Positions 33,945 through 42,699 of a DNA stretch of 64,000 nt are shown one piece after another (the first letter of the stretch is position 1; each line of letters begins with the position of its first letter). Made by a program: the position numbers and the translations under genes. The notes beneath the pieces are model-generated. The model had not been told where the DNA came from, did no database searches, and saw only the letters and a program-made list of their open reading frames with translations. Origin of the DNA: Thermoanaerobaculales bacterium (lineage in GTDB: Bacteria > Acidobacteriota > Thermoanaerobaculia > Thermoanaerobaculales > Sulfomarinibacteraceae); assembly GCA_035358815.1 (NCBI GenBank), contig DAOPQC010000005.1, positions 124,001 through 188,000 of the forward strand, read 5' to 3'.

Positions 33945-36254
33945 ATGGGAGACAACGACCTGTTCCTCGGTCACGACCTCGCGGACCGATCCAGGGCCGG
34001 CCTCGACCCTGACCACCTGACGACCCACGCTGCCTGCTTCGGCATGACCGGCTCGGGGAAGACCGGCCTCGGCATCGTCGCGCTGGAGGAGCTGGCGCGG
34101 CGCCGCACCCCGCTGCTGGTGATCGACCTCAAGGGCGACATGGTGAACCTGCTGCTCAACTTCCCGTCGCTGGACGCGGGCTCGTTCGGACCCTGGCTGA
34201 CCCGGGACACGCTTGCGGGCCGCAGCCCGGGTGAGGCGGCGGAGGAGCAGGCCCGGCTGTGGCGGAAGGGGCTCGAGGGAAGCGGCCTGGGGGCCGGCGA
34301 CATGCTCGCCGTGCGGCAGGGCGTCGCCTGGCAGCTGCTGACGCCGGGCGCCGCCGGGATCGCGCCGATCGACATCCTGCCGTCGCTGGCGGCGCCCGCC
34401 TTCTCGAGCCCGGACAGCGACCCGGACGGCGCGACCGAGCGCGTCGGCGGCGTCGCCGGTGCGCTGCTGTCGCTGGTCGGTCGGGGCGGTGACCCGCTCA
34501 CCGACCGCGATCACGTGCTGCTGTCGTCGATCCTGCTCGAGCACTGGCGGCGCGGCGACCGGCCCGACCTTGCGGGCCTGCTCGCCAGCATCGCCGACCC
34601 GCCGATGGAGTCGCTCGGCGCGCTGCCGGTCGAGCGCTTCTACCCGCGTGCCGAGCGCATGAAGCTGGTTCTCGAGCTCAACGCGCTGGTCGCTTCGCCG
34701 GCCTTCGGGGCGTGGACGACCGGCGTCCCGCTGGCGATGGAGGAGCTCCTCGGCAGCGCGGAGGAGCCGCGGGCGAGCATCGTCAGCGTCGCCCACCTCG
34801 ACGAGCGCCAGCGGCTGTTCATCCTTGCCCTGCTGGCGGCCGAGCTGGTGGCGTGGATGCGGCGCCAGCCCGGGACGAGCTCGCTGCGGGCGCTGCTCTA
34901 CATCGACGAGCTGCAAGGGATCCTGCCGCCCCATCCGCTGAACCCGCCGACCAAACCGCCGCTGCTGACCCTGCTCAAGCAGGGAAGGGCGTTCGGCGTC
35001 GGCGTCTGGCTGGCCACCCAGAACCCGGTCGACGTCGACTACAAGGCGCTCGGCAACGCCGGCGTCACCCTCATCGGCCGGCTGGTCACCGAGCGCGACC
35101 GGGAGCGGGTGCTCGGCGGGCTCGCCCTGCGGACGCTCGACGACGGGCGCGACGCCGACCCGTTGGTCGCGGCCCTCGGCAAGCGCGAGTTCCTGCTCTA
35201 CGACGTCGCCGCCGACCCGCGGACGCGAACCCTGGCATCGCGGTGGGCGATGAGCTACCTCCGGGGGCCGGTGACCCTGGCCGAGATGCGGCCGCTGGTC
35301 ACGCCGGCCGCCGGTGCGCGTTCGAGCGCGCCGAGACCGGCCGGAGAGGCCGCTGCGGCGGCCGCGGCGCCGACTCCCCCGGTGCTCGGCTCCCCGATCG
35401 ACCAGCGCTTCGATCCCGTCGCGACGGGCGCGGTGCGGCCGGCCCTAGTGGTGATGGACAAGGTCGGGGTCAGCCGGGCCACCCTCGGGCTCGACCTGGC
35501 CGTCGAGGAGGTGTGGAGGGTCCCCCTGGACAGCCGGGGTGGCCTCGACTGGAGCGCGGCCGAAGCGCTCGATCACAGGCCGGTCCTCGCCGAGCGGCCC
35601 GCCTCCGGCATGGTGTTTCCGGCGGTGGTGCCGAGCCGGCTCGATGAGGAGCTGCGCAGGGCACGCGCGGACTTCGTGAGCTGGCGGGCGCAGACCCCGG
35701 TCGCGGTGCTGGTCAATCGCGGCCTCAAGGCGAGCGCCGCCCCCGGCGAGGACCGGGCGGCCTTCGAGCAGCGCTGCCTGGCGCTCGCCGATCGGGCCGA
35801 CGACGCCGCCCAGGAGCGGGCTCGCGCGAAGTACGCGGCGAAGAAGGAGGCGCTCGCGCGGCGGCTGGCCAAGGAGCGGGATGAGCTGGAGGGGGATCGG
35901 ACCGAGGCGAGGACGCGCAAGGCCGAGGAGGTGCTCGGCGTGGTCGAGGGCCTGTTCTCCGTGCTGGTCGGGTCGCGGAGCGTGGGCTCGGCGGGGCGCA
36001 AGGCGGCGTCGCGGATGCGGACCGCGGCCGGCAAGCGGCGGATGAGCCAGCGGGCCGAGGTCGACGTCGAGGAGTCGATGGGCGAGATCGAGCGGCTCGA
36101 GGCCGAGCTCGAGGCCCTTGCCGAGGACATGCAGGCGGAGGTCGACCGGATCGCGGCGGCGTCCGAGCGCACCGCGCTCTCGATCGAGGAGGTCTCGCTC
36201 CGGCCCAAGCGCGCCGACATCGTGGTCGACGACCTGCTGCTGGTGTGGGCATGA
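33945..36254 (+). CDS. HerA-like ATPase (DUF853-type)
   Basis: 769-residue ASCE ATPase of the HerA/FtsK superfamily. Walker A is FGMTGSGKTGLG (K39), an early LLVIDLKGDMVNLLL follows, and Walker B is ALLYIDELQGILPPH; the TLLKQGRAFGVGVWLATQNPVDVDYKALGNAG segment carries sensor residues. After about residue 590 a charged coiled coil with RARAKYAAKKEALARRLAKERDELEGDRTEARTRKAEEV extends to the C-terminus. The usual partner NurA is not encoded here. The ATG at 33945 follows CGGAGGG. The stop overlaps the Memo-like gene as ATGA. Confidence 0.87.
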   Translation: MGDNDLFLGHDLADRSRAGLDPDHLTTHAACFGMTGSGKTGLGIVALEELARRRTPLLVIDLKGDMVNLLLNFPSLDAGSFGPWLTRDTLAGRSPGEAAEEQARLWRKGLEGSGLGAGDMLAVRQGVAWQLLTPGAAGIAPIDILPSLAAPAFSSPDSDPDGATERVGGVAGALLSLVGRGGDPLTDRDHVLLSSILLEHWRRGDRPDLAGLLASIADPPMESLGALPVERFYPRAERMKLVLELNALVASPAFGAWTTGVPLAMEELLGSAEEPRASIVSVAHLDERQRLFILALLAAELVAWMRRQPGTSSLRALLYIDELQGILPPHPLNPPTKPPLLTLLKQGRAFGVGVWLATQNPVDVDYKALGNAGVTLIGRLVTERDRERVLGGLALRTLDDGRDADPLVAALGKREFLLYDVAADPRTRTLASRWAMSYLRGPVTLAEMRPLVTPAAGARSSAPRPAGEAAAAAAAPTPPVLGSPIDQRFDPVATGAVRPALVVMDKVGVSRATLGLDLAVEEVWRVPLDSRGGLDWSAAEALDHRPVLAERPASGMVFPAVVPSRLDEELRRARADFVSWRAQTPVAVLVNRGLKASAAPGEDRAAFEQRCLALADRADDAAQERARAKYAAKKEALARRLAKERDELEGDRTEARTRKAEEVLGVVEGLFSVLVGSRSVGSAGRKAASRMRTAAGKRRMSQRAEVDVEESMGEIERLEAELEALAEDMQAEVDRIAAASERTALSIEEVSLRPKRADIVVDDLLLVWA

Positions 36255-37426
36255 GCCGGCGCTCCTGCGCTCTCTGGCGCCTGGCGGCGGGGGCAGCGAT
36301 CGCCGCTGCAGCGGCCTCGGGCGGCGGCGCCGCGCCGGCCGTGGCTGCCGGCGCGGAACGCCCGCCGACCCGCGCCGAGGTGGAGGCCGGGATGGGCCTG
36401 AGGTCGGAGGGAGACCTGGTGCGCGGCCAGCTCGACACCGTCGGCTTCCCGGTCACCGCGGACCAGGCCGAGGACGTGGGCTCGGCGGCGGTGCGCCTCG
36501 AGGGGCTGGCGGCCGGCGTCCCCGGCGAACCCCTGGTGGGCGGGGTCTGCCCCCACGACGACCACCTGTACGCAGGCCGGGTCTACGTCCACCTGACGCA
36601 GCGGATCACGGCGCCGCGGGTGGTGCTGGTCGGCGTCTTCCACAAGGCGCGGGAGTGGCAGCTCGCGGATCGGGTGGTGTTCGATGGCTTCCAGGCCTGG
36701 CACGGGCCCTGGGGACCGGTGGCCGTCGATCCGTTGCGCGACGAGCTGATCGCAGCCCTCCGGCCGAGCTCGTACTCGGTGGACAACGCCATGCACTGCC
36801 GCGAGCACTCGATCGAGGCGATCGTGCCCTTCCTGCAGCGGGCCCGGCGCGACCTCACGATCGTGCCGATCCTGGTTCCCTACATGGGCTGGGAGCGGAT
36901 CGACGAGCTCACGGGAGAGATGGCTGCGGCGCTCTCGGCTGCGATGGCGAGCCACGGCTGGCGGCTCGGCCGCGACCTCGCGATCGTCGTCTCGTCCGAC
37001 GCCGTCCACTACGGCGACGACTTCGACCACGCGCCCTTCGGGACCGACGCCGAGGGCTATCAGCGCGCGGTGGCGCGTGACCTCGCGCTGGCGCGCGCCC
37101 ACCTCGAGGGGCCGCTCCAGGCCGACCGCCTGGCCGGCCTGCTCGAAGAGCTGGTGGAGCCGGGCGATATCCGGCGGTACCGGATCCCCTGGTGCGGCCG
37201 CTTCTCGATCCCGTTCGGCCTCGAGCTGCTGCGCAAGACCGCGGCGCTCACCGGCGCCGGGGTGCCGCGCGGAAGCCTGCTGCGCCACGGCACCAGCTTG
37301 TCCGAGCCCGAGCTGCCGGTGAGCCAGGCGACTCGCGACGCGGGGTTGGGCAAGACCGCGCCGTCGAACCTGCACCACTGGGTTGGCTACGCCGCGGTCG
37401 GCTACTCGCTCGAGAGCCCGCAGTAG
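36251..37426 (+). CDS. Exported Memo-family protein (AmmeMemoRadiSam protein B-like)
   Basis: 391 residues. Conserved Memo features are CPHDDHLYAGRV, LVGVFHKAREW, the HCREHSIEAIVPFL motif, VVSSDAVHYGDDF, and WCGRFSIPFGLELL, supplying the metal-binding histidines and the conserved cysteine. Relatives usually sit with AMMECR1 and radical-SAM genes and are cytosolic; here an N-terminal signal-like segment (LWRLAAGAAIAAAAASGGGAAPAVAAGA) suggests export, and no AMMECR1 or radical-SAM gene is present. ATG overlaps the HerA-like stop. Confidence 0.82.
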   Translation: MSRRSCALWRLAAGAAIAAAAASGGGAAPAVAAGAERPPTRAEVEAGMGLRSEGDLVRGQLDTVGFPVTADQAEDVGSAAVRLEGLAAGVPGEPLVGGVCPHDDHLYAGRVYVHLTQRITAPRVVLVGVFHKAREWQLADRVVFDGFQAWHGPWGPVAVDPLRDELIAALRPSSYSVDNAMHCREHSIEAIVPFLQRARRDLTIVPILVPYMGWERIDELTGEMAAALSAAMASHGWRLGRDLAIVVSSDAVHYGDDFDHAPFGTDAEGYQRAVARDLALARAHLEGPLQADRLAGLLEELVEPGDIRRYRIPWCGRFSIPFGLELLRKTAALTGAGVPRGSLLRHGTSLSEPELPVSQATRDAGLGKTAPSNLHHWVGYAAVGYSLESPQ

Positions 37427-37511
37427 CCTGCGGCCACGGCGCGATCGAGGACCGCGACGGTGCCGCCGGCAGGCTCACAACGGTCCTGCGGTCCGGGGCC
37501 GCGGCGCCCGC

Positions 37512-39578
37512 TCAGGGCTGCGCGGGCTGCTCCCCGAGCAGGTAGCGCTTGAACCACGCCAGGTCCCACTCCAGCTTCGCCCGCCGGTGCTCGCAGGTCG
37601 ACAGGCCGTGACCCTCGCCCGGGTAGATGACCAGCTCGGCCGGCACCCCCAGGTACTGGCGGAGCGCCCGGTAGAGGGTCCGCGAGTGGGCCGCCGGCAC
37701 CCGCGGGTCGTCGCCGCCGACGTGGATCAGGGTCGGCGTCCTGACCTCGCCGAGCCGGTACAGCGGCGAGCCCTCGCGGTACTTCTGGGTGTCGACCCAC
37801 GGCAGCCGGCCGCCCATGAAGTTGATGACGTGGCCCGGGGTGTCCTCGAGACCCCACTGGAGGACCTGGTCAATGACGCCGGCGCCACTGGAGGCGGCCT
37901 TGAACCGGCGGGTGGAGGTAATCAGGCAGTTGGTCAGGAAGCCGCCGTTGGACCAGCCCATGACGCCGAGCCGCTCCGGGTCGGCGATCCCGCGCTCGAT
38001 CATGGCGTCGACCCCGGTCAGGATGTCCTGGACGTCGATGTCGTTCTCGCGGCCGACCAGCTCGACCATGAAGCGGTCCCCGTAGCCGGTCGACCCTCGG
38101 TAGTTGGGGCTGAGCAGGGCGTAGCCGTTGGCCGCGAGCAGGGTCCGGCCGTAGATCCAGTAGCGGAAGTGGTACCTGGTGGCGTCGCTCGGCCCGCCGT
38201 GGAGCTCGACGACCAGCGGCAGCGGGCCGTCGCTCGGCTGGTGGCCGGGCGGCAGCTCGAGGATCCCCTCGACCGCGGTGCCGTCGCGGGAGTCCCACTG
38301 GACGAGCGAGATCGAGGGCAGCTTCCAGGTGTCGACCTGGGGGTTGACCCGGGTCAGCGGCTGGAGCTCGCCGCCGGCTGCGACCAGGTAGAGGTCAGGG
38401 GGGCTGGTGAGGGTGCTGGTGATGACAACCGGGGTGCCGCCGCTCGCGTCGAAGTCGAAGTCCTCGGCGGTGACGTCGCCCGGGGTGAGCAGGGTGTTGC
38501 CGGCGGCACCGGAGGCGGACACGCCGGTGATCGCATGGACCCGGCTGCGCGCCCGCTGGTCGCCGATGAAACACAGGTCGTGCGAGCCGGGACGCCAGGC
38601 GAGCGAGCCGCCGCTGACCTCGACGCCGTCGGGGCGAGCCAGCTCGAGCAGGCGGTAGCCGCGGTCGCTGCGCAGCGCAGTGTAGAGCAGGGTGGGGTAG
38701 CCGTCGAACGACACCGAGAAGGCGAGCAGCTCGCCGTCGTTGGACCAGGCGACCTCGTTCACCCAGCCGAAGGGCGACGGGTGGGCCGCGCGCCAGCCGT
38801 CGGGAGTGACGACCGTGATCTCGCGGGTGGCCGGATCCCAGACGTCGACCCGCGACCAGCCCTCGGCGTGGATCTGCTCCTCGTCGGGGGTGGTGATCAT
38901 CGCGAGCCGTCCATCGGCCGCGACATCGCTGGCTGTGATGACCCGGTCGGCGTCGACCAGCTTGGTCGCGCGCCAGCTCTCGAGGTCCAGCGCCCAGATC
39001 TCGGTGAAGGTGGTGACCCCGTGCCCGTACTCGAGCTCGTCGAACTTTTCGCGCAGCTCCTTCCACTCGTCGTCGGTCTGCTCGGCACCGACCGCGTAGT
39101 ACAGGCTGCGACCGTCCCGCGCCAGCAGGAAGTGGCCGATCCCGTCGACCACCCTGGTCACCGCCTGCGGCTCGCCGCCACCCGCCGGGATCCGCCAGAC
39201 CTGGGTCGAACCGTCCCACGGCGGGGTGTCGGCCTCGCCGCGCGTGTACGCGGCCGAGTAGTAGATGAAACGGCCGTCCGCGCTCCACGCCGGTGAGCTC
39301 TCGGAGGCCGAGTCGAAGGTCAGCCGGCGTCGTTCGCGGCTCGCGGTGTCGACCGTCCACAGGTCGGCGTTTCGCTTCTCCGCGGGCGGCTCCCACCGGC
39401 TCTCGATGTAGGCGGCGGTTCGCCCATCAGGCGACACCGCCACCGCGCCGATGTTGGCGATCGTGAAGTAGTCGTCGACGGTGATGTCGTGGTCGCGAGC
39501 GGGCTGGTCGGCCGGCTGGGCTGCGCCGGCGCCGAGCAGCGCCGCCGCAGCTGCGAGCAGGGCGATGGTCGTTCTCAT
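37512..39578 (-). CDS. S9-family prolyl oligopeptidase/dipeptidyl peptidase, exported
   Basis: 688 residues with a signal peptide (MRTTIALLAAAAALLGAGAAQPA). An N-terminal beta-propeller (about 30-420; repeats such as VAVSPDGRTAAYI, SPAWSADGRFIYYSA, VAWSNDGELLAFSV) precedes an alpha/beta-hydrolase domain with the nucleophile in GVMGWSNGGFLTN, the acid in HVGGDDPRVPAAHS and the histidine in YPGEGHGLS. It would degrade oligopeptides in the periplasm or outside. GAGGTGA precedes the ATG; a TAGACT -10 is about 60 nt upstream. Monocistronic. Confidence 0.93.
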   Translation of the reverse strand: MRTTIALLAAAAALLGAGAAQPADQPARDHDITVDDYFTIANIGAVAVSPDGRTAAYIESRWEPPAEKRNADLWTVDTASRERRRLTFDSASESSPAWSADGRFIYYSAAYTRGEADTPPWDGSTQVWRIPAGGGEPQAVTRVVDGIGHFLLARDGRSLYYAVGAEQTDDEWKELREKFDELEYGHGVTTFTEIWALDLESWRATKLVDADRVITASDVAADGRLAMITTPDEEQIHAEGWSRVDVWDPATREITVVTPDGWRAAHPSPFGWVNEVAWSNDGELLAFSVSFDGYPTLLYTALRSDRGYRLLELARPDGVEVSGGSLAWRPGSHDLCFIGDQRARSRVHAITGVSASGAAGNTLLTPGDVTAEDFDFDASGGTPVVITSTLTSPPDLYLVAAGGELQPLTRVNPQVDTWKLPSISLVQWDSRDGTAVEGILELPPGHQPSDGPLPLVVELHGGPSDATRYHFRYWIYGRTLLAANGYALLSPNYRGSTGYGDRFMVELVGRENDIDVQDILTGVDAMIERGIADPERLGVMGWSNGGFLTNCLITSTRRFKAASSGAGVIDQVLQWGLEDTPGHVINFMGGRLPWVDTQKYREGSPLYRLGEVRTPTLIHVGGDDPRVPAAHSRTLYRALRQYLGVPAELVIYPGEGHGLSTCEHRRAKLEWDLAWFKRYLLGEQPAQP

Positions 39579-39635
39579 GGGTTCACCTCGTGGTCGGGCT
39601 GAGGTCCGGGCGCGGCCCGGACGCTGCAGCGCCGA

Positions 39636-39641
39636 AGTCTA
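39636..39641 (-). promoter_or_regulatory. -10 box TAGACT for the S9 peptidase
   Basis: TAGACT on the minus strand, 57 nt before the ATG, close to the stop codon of the upstream gene. No clear -35. Confidence 0.3.
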
Positions 39642-39656
39642 GCACCGCGCGCCGGC

Positions 39657-40547
39657 TCAGTCCGGCCGGTCCGGCGGCTCGACGGCCGCCGCGAGCGAGG
39701 AGTAGTCGGCCTCGCCGAGGCCGGCGTCGACGGTGCGCTCCAGGATCTCGACCAGGCCGTCGAGGAAGGGAGCGCACAGCCCGAGCCGAGCGGCCTCGGC
39801 AGTGACCAGCCGGAGGTCCTTGAGCAGGAGGCGCGCCGGAAAGTTGGCGGGCTCGAAGTCGCGGTCGATCATGCGCCGCAGCTTCTTGTCGAAGGTCGGC
39901 GCGTACAGGGCGCTTGCCCGCACCACGTCGGCCCACAGGGCGAGATCGACGCCCGACCGGCGGACCAGCCCGAGCCCGGTGGCGTAGGCCGTGGTGATGG
40001 TCGCGATCAGCTGGTTGAGGGCGAGCTTGAGGGCGGCCGCCTGCCCGATCGGCCCGACCAGCCGCGGCTCGGGCCCGAGCTGGCGCAGCAGCGGGAGCCA
40101 GCGTTCGAAGAGCGGTGGGGGTGCGGCGACCATGACCACGAGCCGGCCCGCGCTGGCCTCGGCGATCGACCCCAGCACCGGCGCCTCGAGGTAGCTCCCG
40201 CCCCGGCCGGTCACGGCGGCGCCGAGCTCGCGGCTCTCCGACGGCGCGATCGTGCCCATCTGGATGACCGTGCGCGAGTCGAGCAGCCTGGCGGCGGCGC
40301 CGGTCAGAAGCGTGTCGCGGATCGCCGGAGCGTCGGCCAGCATGAGCACCACACCCTCGGCGTCGCGGAGCGCGGCGCGGGGGTCCGGCGCCACCGTGGC
40401 GCCGTGCTCCTCCAGCCCCCGCGCCTTGTCGAGGGTACGGTTCCAGGCCGTCACCGGGTAGCCGGCCGCGAGCAGCCGAGCCGCCATCGGCCGGCCCATC
40501 AGCCCGGTGCCAAGAAACGCGATCCGCGGCAACACGTGATCGTCCAC
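39657..40547 (-). CDS. NAD(P)-dependent beta-hydroxyacid dehydrogenase (3-hydroxyisobutyrate dehydrogenase family)
   Basis: 296 residues. Rossmann start IAFLGTGLMGRPMAARLLAAGYPVTAWNRT at about residues 9-38, substrate motif YLEAPVLGSIAEASAGRLVVMV (family DAPVSGG...G.L), and the catalytic lysine region LKLALNQLIATITTAYATG. The protein belongs to the group of 3-hydroxyisobutyrate, tartronate-semialdehyde and glyoxylate/succinic-semialdehyde reductases; the substrate cannot be fixed from sequence. GTG start at 40547 with GGGGAGGGGGTC upstream, and a TATACT -10 at 40575-40580. Confidence 0.88.
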   Translation of the reverse strand: MDDHVLPRIAFLGTGLMGRPMAARLLAAGYPVTAWNRTLDKARGLEEHGATVAPDPRAALRDAEGVVLMLADAPAIRDTLLTGAAARLLDSRTVIQMGTIAPSESRELGAAVTGRGGSYLEAPVLGSIAEASAGRLVVMVAAPPPLFERWLPLLRQLGPEPRLVGPIGQAAALKLALNQLIATITTAYATGLGLVRRSGVDLALWADVVRASALYAPTFDKKLRRMIDRDFEPANFPARLLLKDLRLVTAEAARLGLCAPFLDGLVEILERTVDAGLGEADYSSLAAAVEPPDRPD

Positions 40548-40574
40548 GACCCCCTCCCCAACGTCGCCGGCCGC

Positions 40575-40580
40575 AGTATA
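40575..40580 (-). promoter_or_regulatory. -10 box TATACT for the hydroxyacid dehydrogenase
   Basis: TATACT on the minus strand 27 nt upstream of the GTG start; it faces away from the TACAAT box of the DUF2298 gene. Confidence 0.4.
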
Positions 40581-40616
40581 CGGGCCGCCGGTCGCCTGCC
40601 GAGGCCACCGGCAGGC

Positions 40617-40622
40617 TACAAT
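40617..40622 (+). promoter_or_regulatory. -10 box TACAAT for the DUF2298 gene
   Basis: TACAAT ends 10 nt before the ATG at 40633, so the leader would be only about 3 nt. Confidence 0.4.
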
Positions 40623-40632
40623 CGCCCTCAGG

Positions 40633-42699
40633 ATGACCGTCGTCCTGTTTCTGGCGTCCGCGCTCGCCGCGGGGGCGGCCGGCTACGCGCTGCTGGTTCG
40701 GCTCGGCATCGACGACTTCGACGCCTGGGCCGGCGGTCGGACTGTCGGGCTGGTGGCCGTGGCCTTCCCGGCGTGGTGGGCGGGCGTCGCCGGGGTCGCG
40801 GGCTGGAGGGCCCTGGGCACCGCGCTCCTAGTGGTGCTCGGCGCGGCCGGGCTGGTCGAGCTGTGGCGGCGCCGCGCGCACTGGCGGAGCTTCGTCGGCG
40901 CCGAGGCAGTGGTGGCCGTGGCCGCGCTCGCGATCCTGCTCGGGCGCCTCGACCATCCGCAGATCGTCGGCCAGGAGAAGCCGATGGACATGGGCATCCT
41001 GGCGACCCTGCTGCGCTCGGACGGCTTTCCGCCGCTGGACATGTGGCTCGCCGGAGAGCGGCTGCCGTACTACTACTGGGGCGCGCTGCTGTGGACGGCG
41101 CCCCTGAAGCTGGGCGGGCTGCGCCTCGAGGTCGCCTACAACCTGATCGTCGCGCTGGTGGCCGGCCTGGTCGCGGCGTCGCTGTGGGCGCTCGGCCGCC
41201 GCATCGCCGGGGGCAGCCACTGGGCGGGCCTGACCGCGGCGTTCTTCGGGGTGCTCGCCGGCACGCCCGACGGCTGGCGCCAGCTCCTCGGCGGGGTCGG
41301 GATCCGCAGCCTCGACATCTGGAAGTCGTCGCGGCAGCACGAGGACCTGATCACGGAGTTCCCGCTCTTCACGGAGTGGCTGGGCGACCTCCACCCCCAC
41401 TACCTGTCGATGCCGATCGCGGTGGCCGCGCTGCTGCTGGCCTGGCACCTTGGCCGCCGCCGGCCCGGGATCGCGATGACGTCGGTGGTGATGGTGCTGT
41501 TCGGGGTGGCGTGGGCCGCCAACCCGTGGTGCATGCCGCCGACCCTGGCCGGCGTGGCCCTGCTGGTGCTGTGCTCGGACGGGCGCTGGCACTGGCCGAC
41601 AGCAGAGGGGCGGTGGCGTTGGCTGGCCGCCGCGGTGATCGCCGCCGGCGGGTGGGCGATCGCGGCACCATTCCACCTGTCCTTTCACCCACCGTTCGCG
41701 GGCCTGCGGGCGGTGTTCGCGTGGACCTCTCCGGCGAACCTGCTGCTTTACGGCGGGTGCCTGTTGGTGCCCGCCTTCGTCGCCGCCGCGCTGCTGCTGC
41801 GCGACCGGCTCGCGCCGCTCGGCGTTCGCGGCACCGCCCTGCTGCTCGCCGCCGCCGCGTCGCTGGTGCTGGTGGCCGCGGTCAGCGGCCGGCCGTCCCT
41901 GGTGCTCCTGACCGGCGCGCTGGTGGTGACGGTGTGGGTCGTGCTCGCGCCGGGGGACCAGCCGGAGCGGCCGGGCCTCGCCCTGGCCGCACTCGGCCTG
42001 TTCCTGTTCGTGGTGCCCGAGATGCTCTACGTAGTCGACTCCTACGGCGAGCGGCTGCACCGCATGAACACCGTGTTCAAGGCGTGGATCCAGGCCTGGG
42101 TGGTGCTGGCAGCGGCGCTGCCGGTCCTGCTGCGCGTCGCCTTCCCGGGCCGTGGGCTGCGGCGGGCGATGACCGCGGTGTTGGTCGTGGCGGCGCTTCC
42201 GCACCCGCTGTGGATGGCCCTCAACCAGGTGTCGGGTCGCCCGCTCGGCATCGACGGGATGGCGTGGATGGCCGAGGGCGACCGGGCGATCGTGCGCTTC
42301 CTGCGCGAGCAGCCGCATCAGGCGGCAGTCATCGAGGCTGTCGGCGGGGCCTACACCGAGTACGCTCGGCTGTCGGCCAACTCGGGGGTGCCGGCCCTGA
42401 TCGGCTGGGAGAACCACGAGCTGGTGTGGCGCGGCCACGGCGTGGTCGAGGAGACGAGCCGGCGAGCCACGCTCGTGCGCGAGCTCTACTCGTGTGGGGA
42501 CCCGGCGAGGGTGCGCGAGATCGCCACCGGGGAGGGGATACCCCTGGTCGCGATCGGCTCGCTCGAGCGCGCCGACTTCGCCGAGGAGTCGCTCGCGGCG
42601 GTTCGTGCCGCCGGCGAGCTCGTGCTGGACGAGGCCGGCGGGCAGGTCGTCCGCGTCGATGGCGGCGCGCCGGCGGCCGCGGAGGTCAACGATGGCTGA
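40633..42699 (+). CDS. DUF2298/Chlor_Arch_YYY-type polytopic membrane protein (putative GT-C glycosyltransferase)
   Basis: 688 residues with about 14 hydrophobic helices. Signatures of the YYY family are LPYYYWGALLW, the QEKPMDMGILATLLRSDGFPPLDMWLAGE loop, FPLFTEWLGDLHPHYLSMP and YVVDSYGERLHRMNTVFKAWIQAW. These proteins resemble GT-C enzymes that use polyprenyl-phosphate sugars. The last about 120 residues are soluble (AVIEAVGGAYTEYARLSANSGVPALIGWENHE), like the extracytoplasmic tail of GT-C proteins. The immediately overlapping gene encodes a polyprenyl-phosphate glycosyltransferase, which would supply the donor. Confidence 0.85.
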   Translation: MTVVLFLASALAAGAAGYALLVRLGIDDFDAWAGGRTVGLVAVAFPAWWAGVAGVAGWRALGTALLVVLGAAGLVELWRRRAHWRSFVGAEAVVAVAALAILLGRLDHPQIVGQEKPMDMGILATLLRSDGFPPLDMWLAGERLPYYYWGALLWTAPLKLGGLRLEVAYNLIVALVAGLVAASLWALGRRIAGGSHWAGLTAAFFGVLAGTPDGWRQLLGGVGIRSLDIWKSSRQHEDLITEFPLFTEWLGDLHPHYLSMPIAVAALLLAWHLGRRRPGIAMTSVVMVLFGVAWAANPWCMPPTLAGVALLVLCSDGRWHWPTAEGRWRWLAAAVIAAGGWAIAAPFHLSFHPPFAGLRAVFAWTSPANLLLYGGCLLVPAFVAAALLLRDRLAPLGVRGTALLLAAAASLVLVAAVSGRPSLVLLTGALVVTVWVVLAPGDQPERPGLALAALGLFLFVVPEMLYVVDSYGERLHRMNTVFKAWIQAWVVLAAALPVLLRVAFPGRGLRRAMTAVLVVAALPHPLWMALNQVSGRPLGIDGMAWMAEGDRAIVRFLREQPHQAAVIEAVGGAYTEYARLSANSGVPALIGWENHELVWRGHGVVEETSRRATLVRELYSCGDPARVREIATGEGIPLVAIGSLERADFAEESLAAVRAAGELVLDEAGGQVVRVDGGAPAAAEVNDG

